DNA of 51,381 nt from assembly GCA_024220525.1 (NCBI GenBank), contig JAMYWO010000168.1, positions 40,151 to 91,531 on the forward strand, written 5' to 3'. Source of the stretch: Cochliopodium minus (lineage: Eukaryota; Discosea; Himatismenida; Cochliopodiidae). Position numbers and translations under genes: made by a program. A model generated the notes under the pieces. It was not told the DNA's origin, did no database searches, and saw nothing but the letters and a program-made list of their open reading frames with translations. Each line of letters opens with the position of its first letter. Positions within the stretch are counted from its first letter, which is position 1. This document shows positions 21,833 to 32,498 of this stretch, in pieces.

Positions 21833-23473
21833 ATGATGAAAATTTTGATTTTAATTTTCGCAATCTTGGCAATATGCTCTGCCACAATGAAAGATGAAAT
21901 AATCCATAAAACAGAACAATTGAAATTGGTAAGAGATCAATTGAACCATGCAAGAACTGCATTCTCTGAGTACCACAATGAAGCAATCAAATCTCATCAA
22001 CACGTACAAGAATTGATCCGTAAAAAAAATACCGATAGAAATGCTCCAATCAACAGAGCAACCCAACAATGTTTGACTGCAATAACCCAATTGACAACAA
22101 CATTCACAAATGTAACATGTTCAACCTATATAACCTTGTTTTTCCAAACTGGACAAACAACTGAGGTCAGATTAACCGCAACAACCAATTTCTGTAACAA
22201 TTGTCAAGGACTTTTTGTTTCATCAGTCCAAAATGTGGTCTCACAATGTAATTTGACTGATATCTCATTAGAAACCGCAAGAGCAGTTGGATTCTATCCA
22301 AAATTCTTGTGCTCCAAAGATAATAGCGGAAAATTTTGTGCTAATGCATTGGCTGAAGCTGCCACCAGCGCACCAGCTGATATCACCCAAGTCACCCAAG
22401 CTCAACTCGATACCATCTGTAACACCTGTGTCATCACTGCTTTGAATATCCTCGTACAAGGAAAGGCAGTTTCTCCACTTTATTATAACGCTGTAGTCTC
22501 ATTGGGAGGAATCTGTGTTAAATATGGAGGAAAATATTGTATCCTCAATTTGAAAGATACCATCAACAAAGCAATTGATATTGGTCAAAAATTCTCCACT
22601 GGTGGAGATGTCTCCTCTGGGGATTTCCAAACCCTTTTGGATTCATTCTGTGCACCATGTTATCGTATCCTCATTGCTAGACTCACCCTCGGAAGCGATA
22701 TTGCAGCTATCACTGTTCTTCAAAACTTTAATGGAATCGGTCCATTGTGCAGAAAGAATCAAAAAAAGGAATACTGTATTGTGAAGATCTTCTCAATCGC
22801 TAAACCATACTTGTCAAATCCATCCAGCTTGCCTTGCAAAGAGGCTGATTTCACTGCAAGTACTAACGGAACCTTCACTTGTTCCAATGACTGCTCCGAA
22901 GTCTTCAAGAAAGTGATCAACGATGGAGGATGTTGTTGGGCTGTTTTGGTTGATACCATCTCTGGATCTGGTCCTGGAAGCAACTCTCAAGAAAAGGATA
23001 ACATCTACAATGCTATCAAAACTTGTGCTCCTGGCATCACCATTCCTGATCCTTGCCCATCTACTGCCTCTGCAACCATCACCATCACCTATACCAATCT
23101 TAACATCGATTGGGTCAATTCTAACAAAGCTATTTTCATCCAAGCTGTTTTGGCTGATCTTTCCATCACTATCGGAGGTTACGATTCTGTTAACAACAAT
23201 ACCATCACTGTTTCCACCTCTGTAAACAAGAAAAGAGCTACCACCTCTACTACTGTTGCTGTCTCAAGCGTAAACGTGCCTGCTACTGCTGGTGGTACTT
23301 TGTCTGTTTCTAACACTAACTGTATCAATGTTTGTAGCACTGCTCCTGCTAACGATCCTTCTGCTTCTGTTACCGTCTCCTCCTCCACCTCCAACTTGAG
23401 TATTCAAAGTTCTTCCAACTTGATTACTTATAGTTTTGCACTTTTGTTTATCCTTTCTCTCTTTTTCTTTTGA
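21833..23473 (+). CDS. Secreted, probably GPI-anchored Cys-rich repeat protein
   Basis: Single exon, 546 residues. The N-terminus is a clear signal peptide (MMKILILIFAILAICSA) and the last 22 residues are hydrophobic after a Ser-rich stretch (ITYSFALLFILSLFFF), the layout of a GPI-anchor signal. The ectodomain has about four Cys modules with a C-x2-C or C-x3-C core: FCNNCQGLF, TICNTCVITAL, SFCAPCYRIL, TCSNDCSEVF. Modules 2-4 are joined by a KYC/EYC linker Cys, so this looks like a tandem Cys-paired helical repeat. Many potential N-glycosylation sites (NVT, NLT, NGT). The C-terminal 130 residues are Ser/Thr-rich. Codon use in the second half is much richer in C-ending codons than neighbouring genes, suggesting high expression. 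Ligand unknown. Confidence 0.85.
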   Translation: MMKILILIFAILAICSATMKDEIIHKTEQLKLVRDQLNHARTAFSEYHNEAIKSHQHVQELIRKKNTDRNAPINRATQQCLTAITQLTTTFTNVTCSTYITLFFQTGQTTEVRLTATTNFCNNCQGLFVSSVQNVVSQCNLTDISLETARAVGFYPKFLCSKDNSGKFCANALAEAATSAPADITQVTQAQLDTICNTCVITALNILVQGKAVSPLYYNAVVSLGGICVKYGGKYCILNLKDTINKAIDIGQKFSTGGDVSSGDFQTLLDSFCAPCYRILIARLTLGSDIAAITVLQNFNGIGPLCRKNQKKEYCIVKIFSIAKPYLSNPSSLPCKEADFTASTNGTFTCSNDCSEVFKKVINDGGCCWAVLVDTISGSGPGSNSQEKDNIYNAIKTCAPGITIPDPCPSTASATITITYTNLNIDWVNSNKAIFIQAVLADLSITIGGYDSVNNNTITVSTSVNKKRATTSTTVAVSSVNVPATAGGTLSVSNTNCINVCSTAPANDPSASVTVSSSTSNLSIQSSSNLITYSFALLFILSLFFF

Positions 23474-23591
23474 ATTTGAGTGAATAAAAAATAATTTTTG
23501 AAAAAAATCTTTCTTTTTACTCTTGAAACTCAATCATTTTTTTTTTTGAATGAATTAAGTTTTTTTTTTAATCAAAAATTATAATTCAATT

Positions 23592-25867
23592 TTAATTATT
23601 TCTTTTTTTATAAATAAATTGAAAAAATCTTATAAAAATGAAAGAAATTCCAAGAAAGAACAAGCAATAAGAAAAGAATAGGAAATGTTTTCTCATATTA
23701 TAATTGAGTGATTGGATGATTATTTGAACAATAGTTTGAATAAACATTGAAAATACGGTGTTAATAGAAAAAATAGTTCCAAATCTTTGTTTCCTAGAGA
23801 CAAATAAAATTTTAAAAAATGAAAAATTGAAGAAAATCTTTTTTTTCTCTGTACTTGATTTTTTGCATTTGAGAAGCAACTTGGTAAGAAGATATAGGAA
23901 CAATAAACTCAAAGATACAGTTGTACACAACAAAGAGGATGTATGCCACAATGATATGAGTAGTGGTAGAAATAATAACCATTATTGTGCCCAAAATGAA
24001 TGGGACGACAACCATTAATACTTTTGAAAGTGTTTTCTTGTTTCAAAAAAAAAAAATATTTTTTATTTCAATTAAACAAAAAAATTTTTACTAATTTGTG
24101 TTCAAAATAAATAGGAAGAGAAGCACACAAAAAAGAACAGAAATAAGAAGCCGCAAAAACATACCCATTGTATTGAGAGTTAGGATCAATGGCCAGAAAC
24201 ATATTTTGCCAATATGTCAAAAACAACTGGTGGATAGCTGTTTTTCGAAATTATGATTATTGACATTTTCAAATAAAATTTTAAAGTTATTTTTAAATTT
24301 TTTTTTAGATTTTTTTACCTAAACCAATTCCCATCCAAAAAGCCCACTCCAAAATCACTTTTCTTTTGTAAATTTCAAACAAAGAAATAAAGAAGTTCTA
24401 TTATTTTAATTTTAATAATAAACAAATTGAAAAAATTTTCATAATTAAAAAAAAAAATCAAGAAATTTAAAAAATAAAAAAATTTAAAATAAATAAAAAT
24501 TAAATGATTATAAATTAAAATAAATTAAAATAATTTTTTTTTTACTTTTATTTTTTCACAAGAAGACGATTCCTCATCAATTTCATTAACAGCAAAGTAT
24601 TTATTCGACTGAACAGTTCTGTTGGGAAACAAAAAAGAAACGAAGAAAACCAACACGTGGAAAACTGCCGCCAAATAAAAAACTACCCGCAAAGAAACTT
24701 TGTTAGAGAACATCAGTTGTCCTGTAATGGAAGATGTGACCGTGCCAAATAATATCAGTGATCTTGATAAACTTGTCTAAATAAACAATTTTTTTTTAAA
24801 ATTTTTTTTTAAAAAAAAATATTTGATTTTATCACACAGTTTTTTTTATTTATATTTTTTTTTTAATTTCAATTTTTTTTTTAAAAAAAATTACGATTTT
24901 GAGATAGTGTTCTGTAGGGACGAGGACATACACAAATGAAGAAAAAATGATTCCACAAGCAAAAAAAAAACCGTCAAAAATTTCTGAAACCTGACCAAAT
25001 AAAAAAACATGTTAAACACTAAGTTTTATTTATTTTTTTTATTTATTTTTATTGATCCAAATTTTTTTTTTCATTGAAAATTTTGATTTTTAATCAATTT
25101 AATTTAATTTTATGAAATTTTTTTAATCATTTTATTTTTCACATTAAATTCGAATATAAATTGATTTTTCATTTTTTTTTATTTATTTTAAATTTTTTTT
25201 TATTTTTTTTTATTCTTCTTAATATTATTTTTCTTATTTTTATAATATTTTTTTTTATTAATTTTATTTTTATTTTTTTATTTTTTACTTGTATCCATAC
25301 GAGACTGTTATTGGTGAAAGGAATGAGCAAAAGAAATATTGTTATGAGATCCGCCAACATTCCGATAATCAATTCCATTTTGTAGCCTATCAGCTCCGTC
25401 AATAGTCCCATCAACACAAGAAATACAAAATAACTAATTAAATAAATTAAATTTTATAAATAAAAAAATTTACAAAAAAAAAAACAAAAATAAATAAAAA
25501 CAAAAATAAAAATAAATAAAACAAAAATAAATAAAAAATACTTAATCAAAATAAAAACACAATATAGATTTTTGTTACCTGTAAGTCCAATAAGGAAACA
25601 CTTTGTTGTACACTTGTTCCGCAGTTAATCCTTTGAATTGTATCAAGTAACTTTTTTATAAAATTTTAAAATAAAAAAATTGTTTTAAAATTTCCTTTTT
25701 CTTTGATTAATTTCATTTTTTTTTTTTTACTCTACGAAGAATGGTGCATTTGGCTTGAAATATAAAAGAAAGGAAAACAATAAAATTATGAAGGTGGTAT
25801 AATTGATGAATTTCTGTTTTGTGTATCCTATTGTATTTTCTTCATAATTTTCTATATCTTGGATCAT
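23592..25867 (-). CDS. SLC19 family folate/thiamine transporter
   Basis: Multi-pass plasma-membrane carrier of the reduced folate/thiamine family. Nine exons join in frame to 429 residues: 25731..25867, 25579..25650, 25289..25433, 24895..24990, 24546..24776, 24319..24397, 24092..24237, 23855..24036, 23592..23793. Hallmarks: YFKPNAPFFVEYLIQFKGLT, then VFPYWTYSYFVFLVLMGLL (human EVNNEIFPVWTYSYL), FGTVTSSITGQLMF after TM4, a hydrophilic central loop (about residues 210-245), QYNGYVFAASYFCSFLCASL matching the YNGAVEAAST segment, and KQRFGTIFSINTVFSMFIQT near the end. Length is slightly below human SLC19A2/3 (about 495). Substrate (folate or thiamine) cannot be told from sequence. Several introns are T-rich on the + strand. 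Confidence 0.92.
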
Positions 25868-26220
25868 TTCTCTATGAGGAAATGAAAAAAAGTCTTATTT
25901 CTTATTTTCCTGTATTCTTTTGCAAATATAATTTAAGTATTGATGGAGTGCAGTTTTAAGGTGGATTAATTCGAGCTATTTTTATTTTATATTTTTTTAT
26001 ATAATCAGTATATTTAGGAGATGTGATTCTATTGAAAATCAAAAGTCTTATTCATTTTTCTTCAATGTATAAAAAGAAATTTTTTTAGCGCCAAAAATTT
26101 CTAAAATTTTATATTTATTGAATTAGTTTTAATATATGGAAACAAACAGATCAATTGGAATTTGAAAATCTTATCACAAAAGGAGATTTAATTAAAAAGA
26201 TTTTCACAAAGATATTTTTG
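25868..26220. promoter_or_regulatory. Divergent promoter region, SLC19 / DUF3291, with E2F-like site
   Basis: 353 bases between two head-to-head genes. At 26088..26104 the + strand reads GCGCCAAAAATTTCTAA, whose reverse strand contains the E2F/DP consensus TTTTTGGCGC, 117-133 bases before the DUF3291 ATG. This is one of very few G+C clusters in the intergenic DNA. Confidence 0.45.
26088..26104. promoter_or_regulatory. E2F-like site
   Basis: GCGCCAAAAATTTCTAA on the + strand; shares the core and the flanking TTTCTAA with the copy at 2820..2836. Confidence 0.4.
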
Positions 26221-26790
26221 ATGGGAAATATAATAAAAAAGATGGAAAAGGAAGTAAAAGTTGATATCAAAGATGAATGGAGATTGGCATGTTTCGTAAC
26301 CACAAATACAATTATGCCATGGTCGCATGATTGCAATAGAGAATTGAAGGAATCAATAGAGACAATCCACGGCGAATTGAAGGATAGCAAGGGATTATGC
26401 AATGCAAAGGAGATATTGGATATCCCATCTGACAAGATGTTGAATGGAAAACAATTATGTGGAATATCTAAATGGAGATCAGTTGAAGATTTGGAGAGAT
26501 TCGTATTGAATGGCACCCATGGCAAATTCTATGCAAGAAGGGGTGAATGGTGTAAGAATCCAGAGAAATACAGTTATGTGTTGTGGTGGGTCAAGAAAGA
26601 TGATCCTATACTCCTTGCCGATTCTATGCGTGCACTTGAGAGGCTTAGATTGAGAGGACCATCTATCAATGCATTCAATTTTGAGAAGAGATTTCCTCCC
26701 CCTATCACTACCCTCTCTGATATTTTGAAATTGTTGTTTTCTTGTATATTTTTTCTATGTATTATTATTTATGTTCTATTTATTCAATAA
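26221..26790 (+). CDS. DUF3291 domain protein with C-terminal membrane anchor
   Basis: Single exon, 189 residues from the ATG at 26221; the frame is open further upstream but without ATG. The second half matches DUF3291, a small alpha/beta domain known mainly from bacteria and some eukaryotes and unassigned in function: ISKWRSVEDLERFVLNGTHG (a WxSVExLxxFV pattern), FYARRGEWCKNP, YVLWWVKKDDPIL, ERLRLRGPSINAFNF. The last 25 residues are a single hydrophobic helix (FSCIFFLCIIIYVLFIQ), suggesting a tail-anchored protein, an addition I do not know from bacterial members. The N-terminal 30 residues are Lys-rich. Direction and the E2F-like site upstream suggest its own promoter. Confidence 0.85.
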   Translation: MGNIIKKMEKEVKVDIKDEWRLACFVTTNTIMPWSHDCNRELKESIETIHGELKDSKGLCNAKEILDIPSDKMLNGKQLCGISKWRSVEDLERFVLNGTHGKFYARRGEWCKNPEKYSYVLWWVKKDDPILLADSMRALERLRLRGPSINAFNFEKRFPPPITTLSDILKLLFSCIFFLCIIIYVLFIQ

Positions 26791-27140
26791 AAAAGGATTG
26801 AATGTTTGAAACAAACATTCTATTTTTTCTTTCTCATTTTTCTTTTTGAATTTGTTGTTTATTTTTCATTCTAATATATTTGATGTGTAAAAATATGTGA
26901 AGAAATATAAATAAATAAAAAAAATTAAGTGGATTCCTTTTTAGAGAACAACCCTTATTATTTCTTGAGCAGATAAAAAAACAAAATCTTTTTAACTTTT
27001 GTCTTTTTTTTCTAATATTTGAACAGAAAAGAAAACAAAATTAAAATAATTTTTTTCTCAAACAAAATATTATTTTTATTAATTGTATTTTTTTTCCCAA
27101 TACCTTTTTGTTCATCTTTGTATCAATTAAGAATTGAAAA
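26791..27140. other. Intergenic region upstream of CstF64
   Basis: 350 bases; contains an AATAAA-like signal just after the DUF3291 stop (26788..) and a short inverted repeat (GAATGTTTGAAACAAACATTC, about 26799..26819). That 21-base near-palindrome could be a transcript-end hairpin. Confidence 0.45.
26799..26819. repeat. Short palindrome after the DUF3291 gene
   Basis: GAATGTTTG, then AAA, then CAAACATTC: nine paired bases with a three-base loop, directly downstream of the stop codon. Possible 3'-end hairpin. Confidence 0.55.
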
Positions 27141-28406
27141 ATGTCAGTACAAAACTCAGTATTTGGTAAATTTTATTCAAAAAAGAAATTATAGAGAATC
27201 ACCCCTTTAAAAATATTATAATTTTGATATATCCGTAATAAATTTTTTTTTTTTGCTTATTTGTATTAATGTAGTTGGGAATATTCCATATGAAGCTACG
27301 GAAGCACAATTGAAAGATTTTCTGGATCAGATAGGTGGAGTGGTAACATTCAAATTGCAATACGATGATAAGAGTGGCAAATCGATGGGATATGGCTTCT
27401 GCGAATTCAAAGATAAGGAGCATGCAGAGATGGCCATCAAATGTTTGAATGGAGGAGAATTTCAAGGAAGAAATTTGATAGTGGGAAAGAAGCATGGCAA
27501 GAAGAACAGACAGGAAAATGTTACAAACAATAACAATAAAGTGAATCAGCCAAGAAAGATGACTACCAATGGAGAAGGCATCAATAATATTCTCAAGGAG
27601 AAGATGAATGATAAGCAGCTGTTGCAGATCTTGGCACAGTTCAAATCATTGATACAACAGAATCCAGGGGTGACGCAACATATCTTGCAATCTAATCCAC
27701 AATTGACATATGCATTGTTGCAGGTAAAAAAAAAAAATGATAAAATAATTTTTATACATACAAATATCTTTCAACATTCATTTATCTAATCTTTTTCAAA
27801 TATCTTTCGATCAATGAATTGAATTATGTTCATATTGATCGTTAAATAAAATTCATTTATAAAAATTTTTTTTTTCATTTCGATTAGGCACAAGTTATAT
27901 TGGGTATCGCTCCGAATGTCGTACAAGAAATAATGAAGATGAAATCTACGCCGAGTAACACAATCAACAGAACCAACATCCAGCCAAACCCCAACATCAG
28001 CCTCCCCTCGCAACAACAGTACAACACCTCCAACCTCCAGACTTCTAATCCCAACATCCAACCCACCACCAACCCTCTCTACAACTACTACAACAACGCT
28101 CCCAAACATGTCAACATCAACCCTGTTACCATGTCCTCTGTTAATTTAATGAACCCCATTGGTACTCATTTGGTTAATACCCCTACTGTCAATGTAAGTA
28201 AGCAAGAGGAGCAGCTCGTTTCTTTTTTGAGTTACATTTTGAATACTCCTACTCAGCAGATCACTAATTGCACTCTTGAGCAGCAGGTTCAGATTTTGGA
28301 TGTTTTGAAGAAGATTGTTGTCAATCCCGTCTTTACTTCTTTGACTACTCAGCAACAGACCAAGGTTTATGAGGTCATCACTGTTCTTTCTAACAAGAGA
28401 AACTGA
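27141..28406 (+). CDS. CSTF2: Cleavage stimulation factor subunit 2 (CstF64)
   Basis: RNA-binding subunit of CstF, which recognises the U/GU-rich downstream element in mRNA 3'-end cleavage. Three exons join in frame to 330 residues: a 25-base first exon 27141..27165 (MSVQNSVF), 27275..27723 and 27888..28406. Residues 7-84 are an RRM with RNP2 VFVGNIPYEA and RNP1 KSMGYGFCEFKD. The hinge, which binds CstF77 in the family, follows: LLQILAQFKSLIQQNPGVTQ and ALLQ/AQVILGIAP. An Asn/Pro/Thr-rich linker leads to the C-terminal three-helix domain (KQEEQLVSFLSYILNTPTQQ, TLEQQVQILDVLKKI). Linker codons (27920-28110) are strikingly C-rich. Without the tiny first exon the protein would lack its start. Confidence 0.93.
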
Positions 28407-28562
28407 AAACTTATTTTTCCCCCTTCTTTTTGTTCATTATTGTTTTAAATTAAAATTACATTTTTGAAAAAAACTTATTTCTCTTTAAATTGATTTAATT
28501 AAAAAAAAAATTATAAAAATTACTACTTTACAAAACTCTTTTATTAAATATTTTTCTCTTTT

Positions 28563-29981
28563 TCATTTTTTTTTATTCCTTTCTAACATTTCGTGAATAA
28601 AAGAAGAGTGCTGACTGAACAAACTTCCAATTAATCTCAAATCCTGATCAGAAAAGGAAGAGTATTGAGACTCCAAGATTGGTTGATCTTTGTTCGACAT
28701 AATCCAGCTGTAAAAGGGATGTACATTGTTATAATTAACATTCGCATTATTGTTATTAGAAGGAACCAAAAAGTAATTGATTTCATCGTCATCATTATTG
28801 TTTAAAAGATTCACATTATTGTTGTCAACATTGTTATTATTTTTTTTTAATTCAACATTTTTATTTTCAGTTTTGTTGACTTTGTTTTTAACGAGTTTGT
28901 TTATTTCTTTTGTGTCTTCTTCCATCTTTCTCTTTTTATTCTCATCCTTTTCTTTTTTCTTCTCGTCATAAACCCAACTCTTAGTTTTGGTCTTGCCATG
29001 AGTAGACTTTAACACACTCATTCCGCACATCTTGAGGCCTCTCTCGAAAGAAACAAAGTTTACCTTTCCTTTGAGTTCTGCGATGAGAAGTTCTCTTTTA
29101 CAAATGAGCTCAAAAGATTCTGGACCATCTTTTTTTTCGAGCCATATCAATGTTGGATAATTCTTCAGATAATCTATTCACAACCAACAAAAAATTGAAA
29201 TATTAAAAAAAAACTTGAATAAATCTAAATTTTGATATATTATGAAATGGATAGATGTCATTAAAGTTAATATTTGATTATTGATAAATATAATTTGAAT
29301 CATTTTATTATGGAAGCTATAATTTATCATAATGTTTTTTTTTTTGCCTTTTAATTGAAGAATGGCAGCGGGATATTTGTCTTTATCTTTTCTGAATTTG
29401 ATAAGAAATTCCAAATCTAATTTCTCTTTGTTTGAATCGATCAGATTGTCGATGATATCGGATGATGGAGTATTATCAGTGTTTTTCTTGTTATTGATGT
29501 TATTATTTGTCAGATGATTGTTAATATTGATGTTATTGCTGAGCATATTGTCGTTATTATTATTTTGGAAGCCTGTGATGCTTATTGATTGAATTTCTGA
29601 GAAAGATATTGTTTTCTGATTGAGATTATCTTTTGATATCAAGTTTGATTGGTTATTATAACTGATATTGCTATTCATGTTATTCAAATTTATGCCATTG
29701 ATGTTATTATTGTTGCTATTCTCATTATTACTGAAGAAATTGCTGAATCCCAATGAATTAATATTGCTATTGAGATTATTATTGAGAATATTATTCTCTC
29801 CAAACTGATCTATCTTTAATTGTTGTGATGTTAGATTATTATTATTATTTTGATCTCCAAACAATAAATTTTCAAGGTAGAAATCACCCGAATTCTTGTT
29901 TATTGATCCAGTTGGATTCAATGTATCAAAAAATTTATCGTCCATTTCCAATATACCATAGTATTCTCCTCCTATATCCAT
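28563..29981 (-). CDS. Asn-rich protein with HSF-like winged-helix domain (putative transcription factor)
   Basis: Two exons, 29348..29981 and 28563..29173, join in frame to 414 residues if the intron uses a GC donor (AAAAG then GCAAAA); no GT donor gives an open product. The N-terminal 190 residues are dominated by Asn runs. Residues about 200-290 contain PAAILQLKDYLKNYPTLIWL, ESFELICKRELL and the block KVNFVSFERGLKMCGMSVLK, then KTKSWVY. This follows the heat-shock-factor DNA-binding pattern (helix, I-x-W, G-x-SF-x-V, NFSSFVRQLNMYGF, W-x-F) with several replacements; ETS domains share the fold and are an alternative. A Lys/Glu-rich basic region with KKRK follows, then more Asn runs. DNA binding is inferred, not certain. 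Confidence 0.6.
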
Positions 29982-30534
29982 TTTATTTTGGGAGAATCTC
30001 TTCAATTTTTTTTTTTTTTCAGTTAAAATAATAAAAAGCAATTTGAACAGAGAAAATATTCAGAATTCAGAGTATTATCAATTTAGAAATTGGTTTTTAA
30101 TCATCAAAACATTTATCCTTTTCCTCACAATTCTTTCCACTTTCCATTTTATCATATTTTTTCATTCTTTAAAAGTAAAAAAGCTCATCAATCAAGAATT
30201 GTTTAAAATTCAAAGAAATAATTTAATTTGCTATCTTTTTTCTTCATATCTTTAAAGTTTAATTGAAAACATATTGTTTTGATTCTTTCAATATTTTGTT
30301 AAAATAGAAATGGAAAAAGGATGAAATAATTGTTTGCTAAATATATATGACAATTTAAATATAAAAAAAAAAATAGAAAGCCAGATTATTCAAAAGAAAG
30401 AATAACTTCTTGTATTTGAAGAAAAGATATATAAGAAAAATATCTTTCCTATAAAAATCAACCCATCCCCCCCCAACAAAAAAATAGAATAAAAAAATAA
30501 TATACAACAATACCAAAAAAATATACAAGGAAAA
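29982..30534. other. Divergent intergenic region
   Basis: 553 bases between the HSF-like gene and the three-module gene, head to head. A C-run (CCCATCCCCCCCC, about 30462-30474) is a rare G+C element 60-70 bases upstream of ATG 30535. Nothing else recognised. Confidence 0.55.
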
Positions 30535-31731
30535 ATGGAAAAACACAATTTAATACCAATTTTGATATCTACGAATAATTATAAAGGAATATTAGAAATA
30601 GAAAGACAAAATGATACAACATATCTTGCAAACATCAATTATTATAATTTGGGAAAATTGCAGGGATTAGATAATTTCAAATATGATAGCAACAGTGGAG
30701 AAATGAGCTTTTCAAAAGGAGAACAAAAGTAAGCTTCATCAAAAAAAAATTTCAATTATCACTTTATAAAAAATATTAGGTGAATAAAAAATATTTATAA
30801 AGAAAATGATCCATAAATAATATTTGTTTATTCAAAATGTTCAAATTATTATATTCATTCAAACCCATTTTTTTATTTGGCTTATTTTCAATTTTTTTAT
30901 CAGATATGATGGTGTATTGAGCAATAGTGGATCTCTTGTAGGCAAAGTATCTTTCAAAAACAAAGAATACAGTTGGGTAGGAAGGCAATTCATGGTGAAG
31001 GAATACCCAATCAGGGAAGTATGGAGAATAACTGCAAATAATTACAAGGCATTATTGACGATCGAACAAGAGAAAGGACATCATTGCAAGGGAACATTGG
31101 TATTCGACGAATTGGCGATCAATGAGAATCTAGAGAAGATTTATTATGGAACCCAAAATGGAATGATCCATTTTGTAAGATCAAAAGGAAAGCAAATCTT
31201 TGAAGCAGAAATCATTGATAATAAGATGAGGTAAATATATTAAAAAAAAAATTTTAGTTTTTGAACATTATTTTATGTAATATTTCTTTTTAATAATTAT
31301 CTAATCTTATCTTTTTTTTTTAAAGAGGAATTTTCATCTCCGATTCGAGAAAATACAACTGGGAAGGCTACCGCGTCGACAACGCTCTCCAACCTATCCA
31401 AAAGAAGTGGAGGATCAAGATCGAGAACCACCAAGCCACCCTCGAGTACTCTGCCGACTCCAACAAGAGCGCTGGCATCATCAAGTTCGATGAATTAAAC
31501 AAAAATGAAATTTTAGACGAAATTTACTTTAATCCTATCACTGAAAAAATCTTTTTTAAGCGAAAAAACCAAATTTTTGATGGTGCTGTCATCAACCATC
31601 GTATTTACGGCTCCTTTTTTTATCAGGGCTCGGAGTACAGTTGGGGTGAGCTTTCTGAGACTGATGATGATTCTTCTTCTTCTGAGACTTCTGTTTCTAA
31701 GAAGAGAAAGTTGTATGTTGAAGCTAATTGA
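30535..31731 (+). CDS. Three-module beta-rich repeat protein, unknown function
   Basis: Exons 30535..30728, 30904..31230 and 31326..31731 join in frame to 308 residues. The protein is three tandem modules of about 90-95 residues. Each has an opening strand (LISTNNYKGILEI; VWRITANNYKALLTI; KWRIKIENHQATLEY), a middle ending in a Y/F-rich strand before a turn (FKYDSNSGEMSFSKG; IYYGTQNGMIHFVRS; IYFNPITEKIFFKRK), then F-x-G/A-x-x-x, a G-x-F/V strand and a closing Y-x-W-x-G (EYSWVG; KYNWEG; EYSWGE). The pattern resembles small bacterial barrel-like repeats with W...NGY.G.L and G.+.F.R. There is no signal peptide; the acidic/Ser tail with KKRK suggests a nuclear or cytosolic protein. The start of exon 3 is far richer in G+C than the rest. 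Function unknown. Confidence 0.78.
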
Positions 31732-31836
31732 TTTCTTTCAATTTTTCTAATTTATTCTTTTATTTGTACTATAAAATAAAGTTTTTGTTTTTTTTGAAAA
31801 TATTTATTTTTTTGTTTTTTTTTTGTTGATCTTTAT

Positions 31837-32333
31837 TTATTTTGTATAAATCGAATATTCTGTTCTTTTGTTCAAAGTGGTTGAAGTGTATCCATTTGAA
31901 GCATCACGAACATAGGAAAGATATCTTTTGATGTTTTCACAATTCATGTCAACGTTGTCAGCAACAATTATTGTTCCATTCTAAAAACAAAACAAAAAAA
32001 AGGTTTCAGTTTATAAATTTTTTAACAATAATCAAGAAAGAAAATAATTTTACTTTGAAAAACTTTTCTAATTGTTTCAACAAAGGAAGGTAAAGATCTT
32101 TCCATCCATCTAAAAACAAAAAGTCAATCTTTTTGTTTTCGTTTGTCAAGTATGGTTCAATGGTTTTCATTGCATCTCCTTCCAAGAAAACAACATATTG
32201 GGAAAGGTTTGCTTCTTTTATATTTTGTTTTGCAGTGATCACTTTGTTTGGTTCTAGTTCCGATGTGATGACTGTTCCTTTTGTTTCTTTTGCAGCAGAT
32301 GCACAGTAAATTGTTGAGATTCCAAAACTTGTT
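31837..32333 (-). CDS. Class I SAM-dependent O-methyltransferase, 5' end missing at an assembly gap
   Basis: Exons: a partial one ending at 32054, and 31837..31980. The 5' part is lost where the sequence meets a single N (32334) and an AAAAAAT repeat. Motif I is visible right at the edge (GTSFGISTIYCASAAKE, like bacterial YrrM-type O-methyltransferases), followed by GTVITSELEPNKV, a second acidic position (VFLEGDAM), the catalytic-strand motif IDFLFLDGWKDLY, then NGTIIVADNVDM and the C-terminal stretch SIYTK. About 140 residues remain of an expected 200-220. Substrate unknown (small molecule or catechol-like in the family). Confidence 0.85.
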
Positions 32334-32334
32334 C
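32334..32334. other. Single ambiguous base (N), likely assembly gap
   Basis: The only N in the window. It sits at the end of an O-methyltransferase exon and at the start of an AAAAAAT repeat. Divergent genes on both sides lack their 5' ends, so sequence is missing here. Confidence 0.9.
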
Positions 32335-32403
32335 NAAAATAAAAAATAAAAAATAAAAAATAAAAAATAAAAAATAAAAAATAAAAAATAAAAAATAAAA
32401 ATC
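32335..32403. repeat. AAAAAAT microsatellite next to the gap
   Basis: Roughly nine perfect 7-base units after the N. Confidence 0.95.
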
Positions 32404-32498
32404 AAAAATAAATTAATTGATAAAAAAAATAATAATCAAAGAAAAAATAATTTAGTTTAATCAAGAATGATTTAATTTTAATCAAATTAAAATTAAAG

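Noticed and set aside
22814-23143. 109-codon minus strand frame with Asp/Gly-rich sequence
   Set aside because: Antisense shadow of the secreted Cys-rich protein, which has signal peptide and Cys modules on the + strand.
27786-28109. Val/Gly-rich minus strand frame
   Set aside because: Antisense to the Asn/Pro-rich CstF64 linker.
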